64,000 nucleotides of DNA from Burkholderiales bacterium. Its GTDB lineage: Bacteria > Pseudomonadota > Gammaproteobacteria > Burkholderiales > SG8-41. The notes under the pieces are model-generated. The model was not told where the DNA came from and searched no databases. It worked only from the letters and a program-made list of their open reading frames with translations. This document shows, one piece after another, positions 40,914-49,351 of this stretch; the first letter of the stretch is position 1; the number at the start of each line of letters is the position of its first letter. The stretch covers positions 1 to 64,000 of the forward strand of contig JAURHM010000006.1 in the NCBI GenBank assembly GCA_030833315.1, read 5' to 3'. A program made the translations under genes and the position numbers.

Positions 40914-42719
40914 ATGCCGATCACCCTGCAGCTGCAGCTGAGCGAAGGGCCGTGGAATCCGGGGCTGCAATCGCAGATCCCCGCCGATCTGCTGCCGTTG
41001 GCGACGATCTACCGGCCCGAATACGTACGCACCACGCTGCGCGAGGCGCGCGAACTTGCCGACCTCACCGGCCTGGCGATGGAAGAACTGGTGGTCTTCC
41101 GCCCCGAACGCCTGGTCGTGCATGAACTGCTCGCACTCGTCACCGCCGATTTCACGGTGGAAGACGGCCAGAAAACCGAAGATCTCGGCATCAACTTCAG
41201 GCGCATGACCGACGCGCTGCTGGCGCGTCACATCGCGCCGCAGATGCCGCAGATTGTTGCCGCTTACGAAACCGTCCGCAGTCGCCTGCACGAAGCCGCA
41301 ACCGCAGAGCTCGAACGCGGCCTCCACGAAGACATTGCCGCCGCCAAACCGGCGCGCGGCTTCTGGGCGCAGCTGTTCGGCAAACACAAAACCGCACCGG
41401 TCATTGATGAAGGTGAAACCACCGACGTGCGCGCAATCCGTCGCTGGGAAGCACAGTCACAGTCCGCTGCCGATCCGCTGGTTCGCGCCGCAGCTGCCGC
41501 ACTGGCCCGCGTCGCCACCGCGATGCTCAACCGCCATGGCCGGCTGTGGCGCGACCGCGCGCTGATCGCCCGCGTCGCCACCGATCTCGCCTGCAATGAA
41601 TACGGCAGCGAGGAAATCAGCCGGCTGATCGAGCCTTATGTGCAGCGCGGCGCCGACGCTGAAGGTTTCCGCCGCCTGCCGGTGCAGGCGCAGCCGGTGG
41701 TGATGAACACCAAGGGCGCCTCCGCCGCCGGTAAAAGCACATTACGCCCACTGCAGCGCGCGCTCGCCGCACGCATCGGCGTCAGCTGGCAGGATTTCGC
41801 GCTGATCAGCCCGGATATTTTCCGCAAGTTCCTGCTCGACTATTCGACGCTGGGGCCGGCCTATAAATACGCCGGCTCCTTCAGCGGCCACGAACTGCAG
41901 ATCGTCGATCACAAACTCGACCGCACGATGGCGCGCAAGGCCGAGCGCGGCCTGATGTCGCATCTGCTGATCGACCGTTTCCGCTTTGATACCTTCGCGC
42001 CGGCATCGGATGTCGCCGGCAGTAATCTGCTGACGCGTTTCGGCAGCCTCGTCTATCTGTTTTTCTTGATCACGCCGCCGGACGCCACCGTTGAGCGCGC
42101 TTGGTACCGCGGCCTCGAAGTCGGCCGCTACAAGGCTGTCGATGACCTGCTCGCGCACAACGTCGAAGCCTTCTCCGGCGTGCCCGAGGTGTTTTTCACC
42201 TGGGCGCTGGCCGCCGACAAGAAGGTGCATTACGAATTCCTCGACAACAGCGTCGCACTCGGCGAGACACCACGCACCGTGGCCTTCGGCTGGAACGGCG
42301 AAATGCATGTACTCGATGTCGGCGGCATGCTCGACATCGAGCGTTACCGCAAAATCCATGTCGAAGCGCGCACGCCGTGCGAGGTCTACCCCGGTGCCGC
42401 CGAAATGACGCCGGAGAACAACACCCAGTTTCTCGCGCAGTGCATCCGCCGCCTGCCCATCGTCAATTTTGCCGATCGCAGCAGCCAGCGCATCTGGCTG
42501 CGCATGGAACAGGGCAAGCCGGCGTGGTTCGATCCCGCCGCGCTGGCCCTCGCCATCACCGATCCCGAAACCCGCGCCGGCATCGCCGCGATTGCACCGG
42601 AAGCACTGAGCGGCCACAAGCTGCCGGAAGCCACCGCACGCATCCTCGACAGCGAGCGCCTGCACACACTGGGCAACTGGGGCCTCGCATGCGAAGATGT
42701 TGAAAAAATTCCTGAATAA
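40914..42719 (+). CDS. Large P-loop protein with a zeta-toxin-like kinase domain
   Basis: The 601-residue protein starts at the ATG at 40914. Residues 1-260 form an uncharacterised, mostly helical region. At residues 268-275 there is a clear Walker A motif (GASAAGKS), then SPDIFRKFLLDY, which resembles the Asp/Arg substrate segment of zeta-toxin and polynucleotide-kinase-like folds. VYLFFLITPPDATVERAWYRG follows as the lid region. The C-terminal 250 residues are unassigned. Zeta-like enzymes phosphorylate UDP-sugars or nucleotides; no antitoxin gene is adjacent, and the gene size is far above that of zeta toxins. It is flanked by the HEXXH gene and a DUF993 gene. Confidence 0.75.
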   Translation: MPITLQLQLSEGPWNPGLQSQIPADLLPLATIYRPEYVRTTLREARELADLTGLAMEELVVFRPERLVVHELLALVTADFTVEDGQKTEDLGINFRRMTDALLARHIAPQMPQIVAAYETVRSRLHEAATAELERGLHEDIAAAKPARGFWAQLFGKHKTAPVIDEGETTDVRAIRRWEAQSQSAADPLVRAAAAALARVATAMLNRHGRLWRDRALIARVATDLACNEYGSEEISRLIEPYVQRGADAEGFRRLPVQAQPVVMNTKGASAAGKSTLRPLQRALAARIGVSWQDFALISPDIFRKFLLDYSTLGPAYKYAGSFSGHELQIVDHKLDRTMARKAERGLMSHLLIDRFRFDTFAPASDVAGSNLLTRFGSLVYLFFLITPPDATVERAWYRGLEVGRYKAVDDLLAHNVEAFSGVPEVFFTWALAADKKVHYEFLDNSVALGETPRTVAFGWNGEMHVLDVGGMLDIERYRKIHVEARTPCEVYPGAAEMTPENNTQFLAQCIRRLPIVNFADRSSQRIWLRMEQGKPAWFDPAALALAITDPETRAGIAAIAPEALSGHKLPEATARILDSERLHTLGNWGLACEDVEKIPE

Positions 42720-42731
42720 AAACATCGCCCT

Positions 42732-43910
42732 ATGAATATCCTGCTGCCCGGCGCCAATGGCGCCCTGACGACCTACACACTGCGCGGCCCCTGCGCCTTT
42801 GATGCCCCCACAGCGCCGTTCAACCGTGTCGCCTATGCCGCAGCGCATGTCGTCGCCGATCCGCGCGCCGCGATCAATCCCTGGCAGCAGACCGCGATCG
42901 ACTGGGACGCCACGCTCGCCTACCGCCATTACCTTTGGAGTCTCGGTTTCGGCGTCGCTGAAGCGATGGACACCGCACAGCGCGGCATGGGCATGGACTG
43001 GAAGGATTCGCTGGAACTGATTCAGCGCTCAGCGGCAGCAGCGCGCGATGTACCCGGCGCACTGCTCGCCTCCGGCTGCGGCACCGACCAGCTCGCCCTC
43101 GAAGAAGCCAAAACCCTCGACGACGTGATCCGCGCCTATGAAGAACAGATGGCCGCGATCGAACGCGCCGGCGGACGCCTGATCCTGATGGCCAGCCGCG
43201 CGCTGGTGCGCGTCGCGCGCAGCCCTGCCGATTACGAAAAGGTTTACGACCGCTTGCTGCGCCAGGCGCGCGAACCGGTGATCCTGCACTGGCTGGGCGG
43301 AATGTTCGACCCCGCACTGGAAGGTTACTGGGGCAGCCTCGAACTGCCGGGGGCGATCAACACCGCGCTGGGCGTGATCAACGCCAATGCGGCCAAGGTC
43401 GACGGCATCAAGATGTCATTGCTCGACAAGGACATCGAAATCGCGATGCGCCGCCGCCTGCCCGCGGGCGTGCGCATCTACACCGGCGACGATTTCAATT
43501 ACGCCGAACTGATTGCCGGCGACGGTGAAGGTTCGCTGCCCAACCACGGTCACAGCGATGCACTGCTGGGCATTTTTGACACCATCGCGCCGGCCGCCAG
43601 CGCCGCACTCGGCAAACTCGCGCAAGGTGATACAGCCGGCTTCCACCGCATCCTCGAACCGACAGTGCCGCTGTCACGCCATATGTTCCGAGCGCCGACC
43701 TGGCATTACAAAACCGGCGTGGTGTTCATGGCCTGGCTCAACGGCCACCAGGATCACTTCGTGATGGTGGGCGGCCAGCAGAGTGCACGGTCGCTGATGC
43801 ACTTTGTTGAACTGTTCAAACTGGCCGATGCAGCAGGATTGTTGCTGAAACCGGAACTGGCGGTGGCGCGAATGAAGAAGCTACTGAAATTGCACGGCGT
43901 CGGTCAATAA
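42732..43910 (+). CDS. DUF993 protein, DapA-like aldolase fold
   Basis: The 392-residue protein matches the DUF993 pattern from its first residues (LLPGANGALTTYTLRG, FNRVAYAAAHVVADP) and has a TIM-barrel with a Schiff-base-type lysine in VDGIKMSLLDKDIE. DUF993 proteins are annotated as relatives of dihydrodipicolinate synthase and are often found with sugar-acid or inositol genes. It starts 12 bp after the P-loop gene. AATAAAAACA at 42714-42723, between the two genes, is the core of the AT-rich motif found elsewhere in the window. Confidence 0.85.
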   Translation: MNILLPGANGALTTYTLRGPCAFDAPTAPFNRVAYAAAHVVADPRAAINPWQQTAIDWDATLAYRHYLWSLGFGVAEAMDTAQRGMGMDWKDSLELIQRSAAAARDVPGALLASGCGTDQLALEEAKTLDDVIRAYEEQMAAIERAGGRLILMASRALVRVARSPADYEKVYDRLLRQAREPVILHWLGGMFDPALEGYWGSLELPGAINTALGVINANAAKVDGIKMSLLDKDIEIAMRRRLPAGVRIYTGDDFNYAELIAGDGEGSLPNHGHSDALLGIFDTIAPAASAALGKLAQGDTAGFHRILEPTVPLSRHMFRAPTWHYKTGVVFMAWLNGHQDHFVMVGGQQSARSLMHFVELFKLADAAGLLLKPELAVARMKKLLKLHGVGQ

Positions 43911-44272
43911 CCAATATATCTGTCTTTGAGAACAAGTCACAGAAAGTCTGACGAAGCCACAAAATGGGGGCGGTCGCGGGTGTCCGGTTCCGCAACCCGA
44001 AGCGGACATTCAGACCAAACAAATATCCCACCGCAACGGCGCCCCCCTTTTTGTCAGTCAGGGCATAGGATTTGTTCTAAGCGCTACAAAACTGTCACAA
44101 CAGGGTCCGAAGATAATTCGGATGACTGCCACCGGATAAAGTTTTCTTATGCAACCCAAGGCGCCGCGTGACACCCGTTTGACATGGATCAATGCGGTTG
44201 GGCGAAAAAGCGCGTGAAGTAAACATCAACGCAGTTCTTTGAATGCGCACCTTAATACGGAGGAAGCAGGCA
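43911..44272. other. Intergenic region upstream of the cytochrome gene
   Basis: No gene is seen in these 362 bp. A partial inverted repeat GTCCG (43980-43984) / CGGAC (44001-44005) and an FNR/ANR-like box at 44179-44192 are the only structures I can point to. Confidence 0.4.
44179..44192. promoter_or_regulatory. FNR/ANR-like binding site
   Basis: TTGACATGGATCAA differs from the FNR consensus TTGAT-N4-ATCAA by one base. It is centred about 87 bases before the start of a c-type cytochrome gene, a typical target for oxygen-responsive control. Confidence 0.5.
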
Positions 44273-45070
44273 ATGAACGGACTCGCCGCAGGTGCTGTAC
44301 GCTGCCAGCCTTGTGAGTCGTTGTTGCTTGCGGCATCGATGGTCACCGTTCTGCTGACCGTGACGGTCCAGCCCGTATTCGCCCAGCATGGCGAGCGCAG
44401 CGGCAAGCAGGTTGTCGAATCGGTGTGCACCGGCTGCCATGCTGAAGGTCTCAACGGGGCCCCCAAGATCGGCGACAAAAGTGCATGGATTCCGAGGTTG
44501 TCGCATGGTCTGCCACTGCTCTTACAATCCGCGATTCGCGGCCATGGCGGCATGCCACCGCGCGGCGGCGTCGCCAGCCTCACAGACAACGAGATCCGCA
44601 GCGCCATTATTTACATGTTTTATCCGGTTGTGCCGCCGGTTGGCACCCCGGGGATGAGCAGCCGCGAGTCGGGTGCAACTGGCAAGAACGCAGACCCGAA
44701 CTACAGAACGGCTGGGAATATGGAAATCTACCTGGGGATTGCGCCTGCGAGCCGCCTGCGTGGCTTTCCCAGTGGCTCCCCCGAGCGATCGATGCACGGC
44801 GGCCTGCCGGGCGGCGAGAACTATCAGCACGTCAACATTACCCTGCTCGACCAAAAGCGCAAAGCTCCGATTACCGGTGCGAAGGTAGACGTTCGGGTCG
44901 AGCAGCCGAACCTGGCGCGAGTATCGAAGATGCTTGAACCGATGCCGTTCGGGGGATCGTATGGCAACTACGTGAGGATACGGACAGACATTGGTTACCG
45001 CATTACCGTCAACGTGCAGATCCCAGGCGCTGCGCGGCCGACCGAGGTCCACTTTGAGCATGAGCACTGA
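44273..45070 (+). CDS. Secreted mono-heme c-type cytochrome fused to an uncharacterised C-terminal domain
   Basis: Read from the ATG at 44273 with CGGAGGAAG upstream, giving 265 residues; an in-frame ATG 10 codons earlier is possible. The hydrophobic stretch at residues 19-37 is an export signal or anchor. Residues about 45-115 are a class I cytochrome c domain with CTGCH (Cys52, Cys55, His56) and a likely axial Met94 in GHGGMPPRGG. The C-terminal 115 residues (YQHVNITLLDQKRKAPITGA, YGNYVRIR, VHFEHEH) look like a beta-rich domain that I cannot name; its His-rich end could bind metal. It may pass electrons from a periplasmic dehydrogenase. Confidence 0.82.
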   Translation: MNGLAAGAVRCQPCESLLLAASMVTVLLTVTVQPVFAQHGERSGKQVVESVCTGCHAEGLNGAPKIGDKSAWIPRLSHGLPLLLQSAIRGHGGMPPRGGVASLTDNEIRSAIIYMFYPVVPPVGTPGMSSRESGATGKNADPNYRTAGNMEIYLGIAPASRLRGFPSGSPERSMHGGLPGGENYQHVNITLLDQKRKAPITGAKVDVRVEQPNLARVSKMLEPMPFGGSYGNYVRIRTDIGYRITVNVQIPGAARPTEVHFEHEH

Positions 45071-45145
45071 AAAAACGGAACGGGATCTCACTTCGGCATC
45101 ATTACTGTTCTGCCGCCGTACCGGCGGCAACCCGTTCCAACCCGT

Positions 45146-45228
45146 AGCGGACGGTCTCCACGCAAACAAAAACCCGCCGCGGCGGGCTCAGTAAAAAGTC
45201 TGAATCCGGCTAGCGCGGACCGTCCGCT
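45146..45228. repeat. 11-bp inverted repeat around a hairpin
   Basis: AGCGGACGGTC (45146-45156) and GACCGTCCGCT (45218-45228) are perfect inverted copies, 61 bases apart, enclosing the palindrome at 45173-45186. Confidence 0.5.
45166..45186 (-). terminator. Candidate terminator of the flavin oxidoreductase gene
   Basis: On the minus strand the palindrome CCCGCCGCGGCGGG (45186-45173) is followed by TTTTTGT. It lies about 114 bases past the stop at 45300. Confidence 0.5.
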
Positions 45229-45299
45229 TCTGGCCGATAACAGTCATACGGGTTGGGGAGCGAATTCCAACCTGAAGCGCCAGTACCCCACACAGTAGG

Positions 45300-46775
45300 T
45301 CACGAAATCTTCGCCGCCTTCTTGATCGCCGCCACCTTCGCCATCTCCGGCGACTTCTTGTAATGCGCATCCAGCGGATAACAGCCTGACACCAAGCCGT
45401 GACGCGGCGCGGTGGTGCAGTCGCTGAAGGTGCGGCAAAGACGTTTGCGCTGCAGCGGCCGCCCGGCGAGTACGTCGGCGGGAAGGTCGGGATAGGAGAG
45501 CATCATGCGGCCAAGGCCAACGCTGTCGGTCCAGCCGGCGCGCACCGCCGCCTGTGCAACGTTGGGCAGGAATTCCTGCAGATAGGTGTAACCGCTGCCG
45601 ACGAACACCGCACCCGGGAAGGCCTGCTTGAGTTCGCGCACCACATTCAAATGCCTCATCACCCCGATCAGCGGATCTTCCGGCGGGTGGTAGCCGTCGG
45701 AAGGTGGATACAGCGCGGGGCGCGTCAGGTGCGGGTTGTAATAAGGGCTGCCCAGCGTGATATTGAAAAGGTGAATGCCGAGGTCTCGTGCGATGGCGAT
45801 GACTGACTTGGTTTCACTGAGATCGAAGGCCAGCGGATCGGATTCCTTCGTACCGAAGCCGTAGCGGTACGGCAGCAGATTCGCAAAATCCTCCGGCGCG
45901 CCCGCCCCCATCGCGTCCGCCGTAGTCAGCGCGGGATCGGGACGGAAGGGCACCAGATCCGCAGCGGAAATGCGCATGCCGAACTTCATGCCCGGCGCTT
46001 CGGCTTTGATGCCGGCGACGATTTCACGCAGGAAACGCGTGCGGTTTTCCAGCGAGCCGCCGAATTCACCGTCGCGGGTTTTCGCGGACAGGAACTCGTG
46101 GCCGAGGTAGCCGTGGCAGGCTTTGACATCGACAAACTCGAAACCGAGCTTCGCCGCGCGTTTGGCGGTCTGCACATAATCATCAATCAGCCGGCGGATT
46201 TCGCCGTCGCTGATCAGCGGATAGTCGGGGCCGAGTTTCTGGCGGCGGTCGAGCAGCGGATGCCGGTAGAGGATCATCGGCTCCATCTTGTGATGATCGT
46301 TGGGTTTGCAGAAACGGCCGGAGTGCGTCAGTTGCAGGCCGACGACCAGCCCCTTGTCATCACCCATCGCTGTGCGGTGCGCGGCGACCAGGGATTCGCG
46401 CATCGCACCGATTTCGGCTTCCGTGTGCGCATTGAGCATCAACTGATTCGGATTGGCGCGGCCGTCGGGGCGCACCGCAATCGCTTCGCAACCCCAGATC
46501 AGCTTGGCGCCGGAGGAACCGAAACGCTCCCAGCGCCGCCGCGTATTGTCAGAGGGACACCCGTCGTTCAGCGCATCCCAGCCTTCCATCGGATGTACGG
46601 TATAGCGGTTGCCGATGGTCAGGCCATCGACCTTGAGCGGCGCAGCCATCGGCGACGCAGGCCCGGCTTCAAGTGCATCGTCGCAGGGCATGTCAAGCCC
46701 GAGACGCTGCAGGTTTTCCCGGAATCCCATTGCGGTCTGCAGCGATTTGACCTTGACGTAATCACCGAACTTCAT
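45300..46775 (-). CDS. NADH:flavin oxidoreductase, old yellow enzyme family
   Basis: Read from the ATG at 46775 (GGGGAG upstream), giving 491 residues. The FMN-binding TIM barrel shows VGLQLTHSGRFCKP, the substrate-region stretch VDVKACHGYLGHEFLS, FGGSLENRTRFLREIV and SVGLGRMMLSYPD. Near the C-terminus three cysteines (LCRTFSDCTTAPRHG, VSGCYPLD) follow the barrel, but their spacing does not match the four-Cys Fe-S motif of 2,4-dienoyl-CoA-reductase-type members. The N-terminal extension of about 55 residues is longer than usual. It probably reduces an activated alkene; no substrate can be inferred, and no operon partner is adjacent. Confidence 0.87.
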   Translation of the reverse strand: MKFGDYVKVKSLQTAMGFRENLQRLGLDMPCDDALEAGPASPMAAPLKVDGLTIGNRYTVHPMEGWDALNDGCPSDNTRRRWERFGSSGAKLIWGCEAIAVRPDGRANPNQLMLNAHTEAEIGAMRESLVAAHRTAMGDDKGLVVGLQLTHSGRFCKPNDHHKMEPMILYRHPLLDRRQKLGPDYPLISDGEIRRLIDDYVQTAKRAAKLGFEFVDVKACHGYLGHEFLSAKTRDGEFGGSLENRTRFLREIVAGIKAEAPGMKFGMRISAADLVPFRPDPALTTADAMGAGAPEDFANLLPYRYGFGTKESDPLAFDLSETKSVIAIARDLGIHLFNITLGSPYYNPHLTRPALYPPSDGYHPPEDPLIGVMRHLNVVRELKQAFPGAVFVGSGYTYLQEFLPNVAQAAVRAGWTDSVGLGRMMLSYPDLPADVLAGRPLQRKRLCRTFSDCTTAPRHGLVSGCYPLDAHYKKSPEMAKVAAIKKAAKIS

Positions 46776-47042
46776 GGTTCTCCCCGATCTGCTGCGCCAT
46801 TTTCCGGCCGTTGTTGTCGGGCGGCGACAGCCACCCACAATGATTGTCGCCGTAAGCCGCCACACTGGCAAGAAATCACCCTTTAAAAACGCCGCGGAAA
46901 CATCTGCTTACACATTAATACAGAATGGCACAAGGCAAGCCCTTAATCTGTGGCCGTGGTTCAAAGCAAGGGATCACGCATAAGAACAGTGAACACAGGG
47001 GCACGCGGTACACCACACCGTGGCCACACAAAGGAGACCAGA

Positions 47043-47333
47043 ATGAAACGGATGACAGGTGCAGTGTTGGCGGCGGTGATGCTGGCAGCAGCTCCCGCCT
47101 GGGCGGATCGCGGTGATGACCGCGGCCGGGGTCACGGACATGGGCATGGCCATGAGCATAAACACTGGAAGGATGCGCGGCATTACCACCCGCACTATGC
47201 TCCACCGCGCGTGGTTTACCGCGAAGTGGTGCGCCACCATGCTTACTACGCACCGGCACCGGTGTATTACGCGCCTCGGCCGGCAGCCGGGATCCATGTC
47301 GTGCTGCCGAATATTTATATCCCGATTCGTTAA
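47043..47333 (+). CDS. Small secreted His-rich protein
   Basis: The 96-residue protein has AAGGAGA 5 bases before the ATG at 47043, a signal peptide (VLAAVMLAAAPAWA-DR) and a mature part dominated by His, Gly, Tyr and Pro: GRGHGHGHGHEHKHW, then HHAYYAPAPVYYAPRP. The His run could bind Ni, Zn or Cu in the periplasm; the Tyr/Pro part is low complexity. I recognise no named family beyond this kind of periplasmic His-rich protein. Confidence 0.8.
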   Translation: MKRMTGAVLAAVMLAAAPAWADRGDDRGRGHGHGHGHEHKHWKDARHYHPHYAPPRVVYREVVRHHAYYAPAPVYYAPRPAAGIHVVLPNIYIPIR

Positions 47334-47347
47334 CGGCAGGGCGCAAT

Positions 47348-47379
47348 AAAAACGGCAGGGTATGACACCCTGCCGTTTT
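47348..47379. terminator. Bidirectional terminator between convergent genes
   Basis: AACGGCAGGGT (47351-47361) pairs with ACCCTGCCGTT (47367-47377) over ATGAC, with A5 before and T4 after. It serves the His-rich gene and the converging AroQ-like gene (stop at 47397). Confidence 0.85.
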
Positions 47380-47396
47380 CTTTGTACGGAGCCGGA

Positions 47397-47825
47397 TTAT
47401 TTTTTGAGCAGTGACTTGAGACCGGTCAGCGCGAACCTGTAGCTTTCGATACCGAAGCCGTAAACGCAGGCCTTGCACACCGGCAGCATTACCGAAGTAG
47501 TGCCGCGCGCCGTCGGATTGCTCAAGTGGACTTCGATCACCGGGAATTTCATCTGCGCCACCGCTGCACGCAGCGGACCGGTGACCATGGTAAAGCCGCC
47601 GGGGTTCATCACCACACCGGCGATGTCGCTGTCGAAGGCCTGGTAGAGCTTGTTGACGACTTCTCCTTCGATATTGGAGTGGAAGAACGAGACTTCGATT
47701 CCGAGCTCCCTGGCGTAACCGCGGATATGTTCTTCATACTGCGGCAGCGTCATCGGGCCGAAGACGTCGAGCTGCACCTTGCCTCGCATGTCGAGGCCGG
47801 CGCCGTGGATGACCAGTATTTTCAT
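47397..47825 (-). CDS. AroQ-fold (type II dehydroquinase-like) protein with altered active site
   Basis: The 142-residue protein has the length and flavodoxin-like order of AroQ: LVIHGAGLDMRG, SFFHSNIEGEVVNKLYQAF, VVMNPGGFTMVTGPLRAA and PVIEVHLSNPTARGTTS. Key dehydroquinase residues are altered. The catalytic Tyr of the mobile loop is Phe22, the His of the THTS motif is Met80, and the RExFR segment after the SN motif is absent; only the NP and EVH (His100) elements remain. It is therefore unlikely to be a functional 3-dehydroquinate dehydratase. It lies 16 bases after the stop of a Bug gene, so it may act on another hydroxylated carboxylate. Confidence 0.83.
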   Translation of the reverse strand: MKILVIHGAGLDMRGKVQLDVFGPMTLPQYEEHIRGYARELGIEVSFFHSNIEGEVVNKLYQAFDSDIAGVVMNPGGFTMVTGPLRAAVAQMKFPVIEVHLSNPTARGTTSVMLPVCKACVYGFGIESYRFALTGLKSLLKK

Positions 47826-47841
47826 CGCATTTCTCTCATGG

Positions 47842-48804
47842 TTATTCTTCCTTGATGTTGGCGGCTTTCACCACCTTGCGCCACTTCTCGATTTCAGCCT
47901 TGATGAAGGCCTGGCTCGCCGCCGGCGTCGTGCCGATCATCTCCGCGCTGTATTTTGCGAAGTTCTGCTGCACCTGCGGGGTTTTCATGACCTTATTCAT
48001 GTCTTCATTGATGCGCGTGACAATGGCCTTGGGCGTTTTCGCCGGCGCCAGCATCGCGGTGAAGGTACCCGCCTCAACACCGGTCACGCCGGCCTCCTTG
48101 GTCGTCGGCACTTCCGGCAATTCGGGGGAACGGTTGGTCGCATTCACCGCCAGCGCCCGGACCTTGCCGCCCTTGATATGGCCGATGGCCGAGGAGATCT
48201 GGTCGAACATCACGTCGATACGGCCGCCGATCAGATCGAGCATCGCCGGATTGCCGCCCTTGTACGGCACATGCGTGAACTTTGTGCCGGTGATGCCCTG
48301 AAACAGTTCACCCGCAAGCCGGCCGGTGGAAAAGTTGCCCGACGAGCCCATGATCAATTCGCCGCGGGATTTGGCGTAGGGAATGAACTCCTTCACCGTT
48401 TTCGCCGGCGACGACAGCGGCACCAGCATGATCACCGGCACGTTGGACGCCAGGTTGATGGTTTCGAAATCCTTCACCGGGTCGTAACGCAGCTTGGTGG
48501 AAACGACTGGCGCAATGGTCAGCGAACCGGTCGAGGAAAACAGCAGCGTGTAACCGTCGGGCTGCGAAGTCGCAACGATTTCGGAACCCACGGCGCCGCC
48601 GGCACCGGCGCGGTTATCGATGATCAGGTTACGGCCCAGCAGCTCACCGAGACCCGGCGTGATCGTGCGCGCAGTCAGGTCGACATTGCCGCCGGGTGCG
48701 AAGGGCACGATGACGCGGATCGGGCGCTCGGGCCAGGCTGCGGCGGCATTCATCGCCACCGTCACCAACAGGACGCAGAAAAAGTCGGTAAATCGATATT
48801 TCAT
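47842..48804 (-). CDS. Bug/TctC-family periplasmic solute-binding protein (copy 9)
   Basis: The ATG at 48804 (CCGGAG upstream) is preferred over a GTG eight codons earlier. The 320-residue protein has a signal peptide (FFCVLLVTVAMNAAAA), then FAPGGNVDLTAR, IDNRAGAGGAVG, QPDGYT and HVPYKGGNPA. It is transcribed into the AroQ-like gene, and together they look like a two-gene unit. Confidence 0.93.
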   Translation of the reverse strand: MKYRFTDFFCVLLVTVAMNAAAAWPERPIRVIVPFAPGGNVDLTARTITPGLGELLGRNLIIDNRAGAGGAVGSEIVATSQPDGYTLLFSSTGSLTIAPVVSTKLRYDPVKDFETINLASNVPVIMLVPLSSPAKTVKEFIPYAKSRGELIMGSSGNFSTGRLAGELFQGITGTKFTHVPYKGGNPAMLDLIGGRIDVMFDQISSAIGHIKGGKVRALAVNATNRSPELPEVPTTKEAGVTGVEAGTFTAMLAPAKTPKAIVTRINEDMNKVMKTPQVQQNFAKYSAEMIGTTPAASQAFIKAEIEKWRKVVKAANIKEE

Positions 48805-48967
48805 TGCTGGCTCCGGATCGGGCTTCACAATGAAGCCTTCTTGAGAATGGGTTGCCGGTTTCTACTGAAGATGCCGGGAGATACCCGCTTGGGCGAATCA
48901 AGGGCTTCCGCTAAACTGCGGCTGGATTTTACAGGCATCCAGCCGGTATTTTAATCACGGAGCAAAC

Positions 48968-49351
48968 ATGGACCCGAAACACATCGAAGCCGGTCTCGCC
49001 ATCCGCCGCAAAGTCATGGGCGATCAGCATGTCAACAAGCGCCAGACCAGCACGGACAAGTACACCAGACAACAGCAGGAACTGGTCAATGGATTTTCCT
49101 GGGGCCAGATCTGGACAAGGCCGCAGCTGACGCTCAAGGAACGCAGCCTGGTCACGCTGGCCTTCATCTGCGCCGCCGACAGGATGGATGAGCTGCCCGG
49201 ACATATCCGGGGCGCCCTCAACAACGGCGCGACCCCTGATGAAATCGTCGAGGTTTTCGTGCAAGCTGCCGTTTACTGCGGCTTTCCCTCCTCAAATACC
49301 GCTGTACGGCGGTGCGTGGAGGTTTTCAAGGAGCTGGGCGTCGTTACTTGA
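48968..49351 (+). CDS. Carboxymuconolactone decarboxylase (CMD/PcaC-like) family protein
   Basis: The 127-residue helical protein resembles PcaC: VMGDQHVNKR, FSWGQIWTRPQLTLKERSL, ELPGHIRGALNNGATPDEI and FVQAAVYCGFPSSNTAVR. It lacks the CxxC of the AhpD peroxidase branch, which favours the lactone decarboxylase side of the family (conversion of 4-carboxymuconolactone to the enol-lactone in protocatechuate breakdown, or an analogous reaction). Its last 8 bases overlap the 3' end of the converging Bug gene. Confidence 0.87.
   Translation: MDPKHIEAGLAIRRKVMGDQHVNKRQTSTDKYTRQQQELVNGFSWGQIWTRPQLTLKERSLVTLAFICAADRMDELPGHIRGALNNGATPDEIVEVFVQAAVYCGFPSSNTAVRRCVEVFKELGVVT

Noticed and set aside
40914-42719. 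Toxin-antitoxin module based on the zeta-like P-loop
   Set aside because: No small antitoxin gene is adjacent and the protein is more than twice the size of zeta toxins.
21004-47379. AATAAAAAC runs at 21004 and 47345 as extra motif copies
   Set aside because: Both are the A-runs of bidirectional terminator hairpins and lack the rest of the motif.
47397-47825. Shikimate-pathway aroQ
   Set aside because: Catalytic Tyr and one catalytic His are replaced and the Arg-rich segment is lost, so the gene symbol is withheld.
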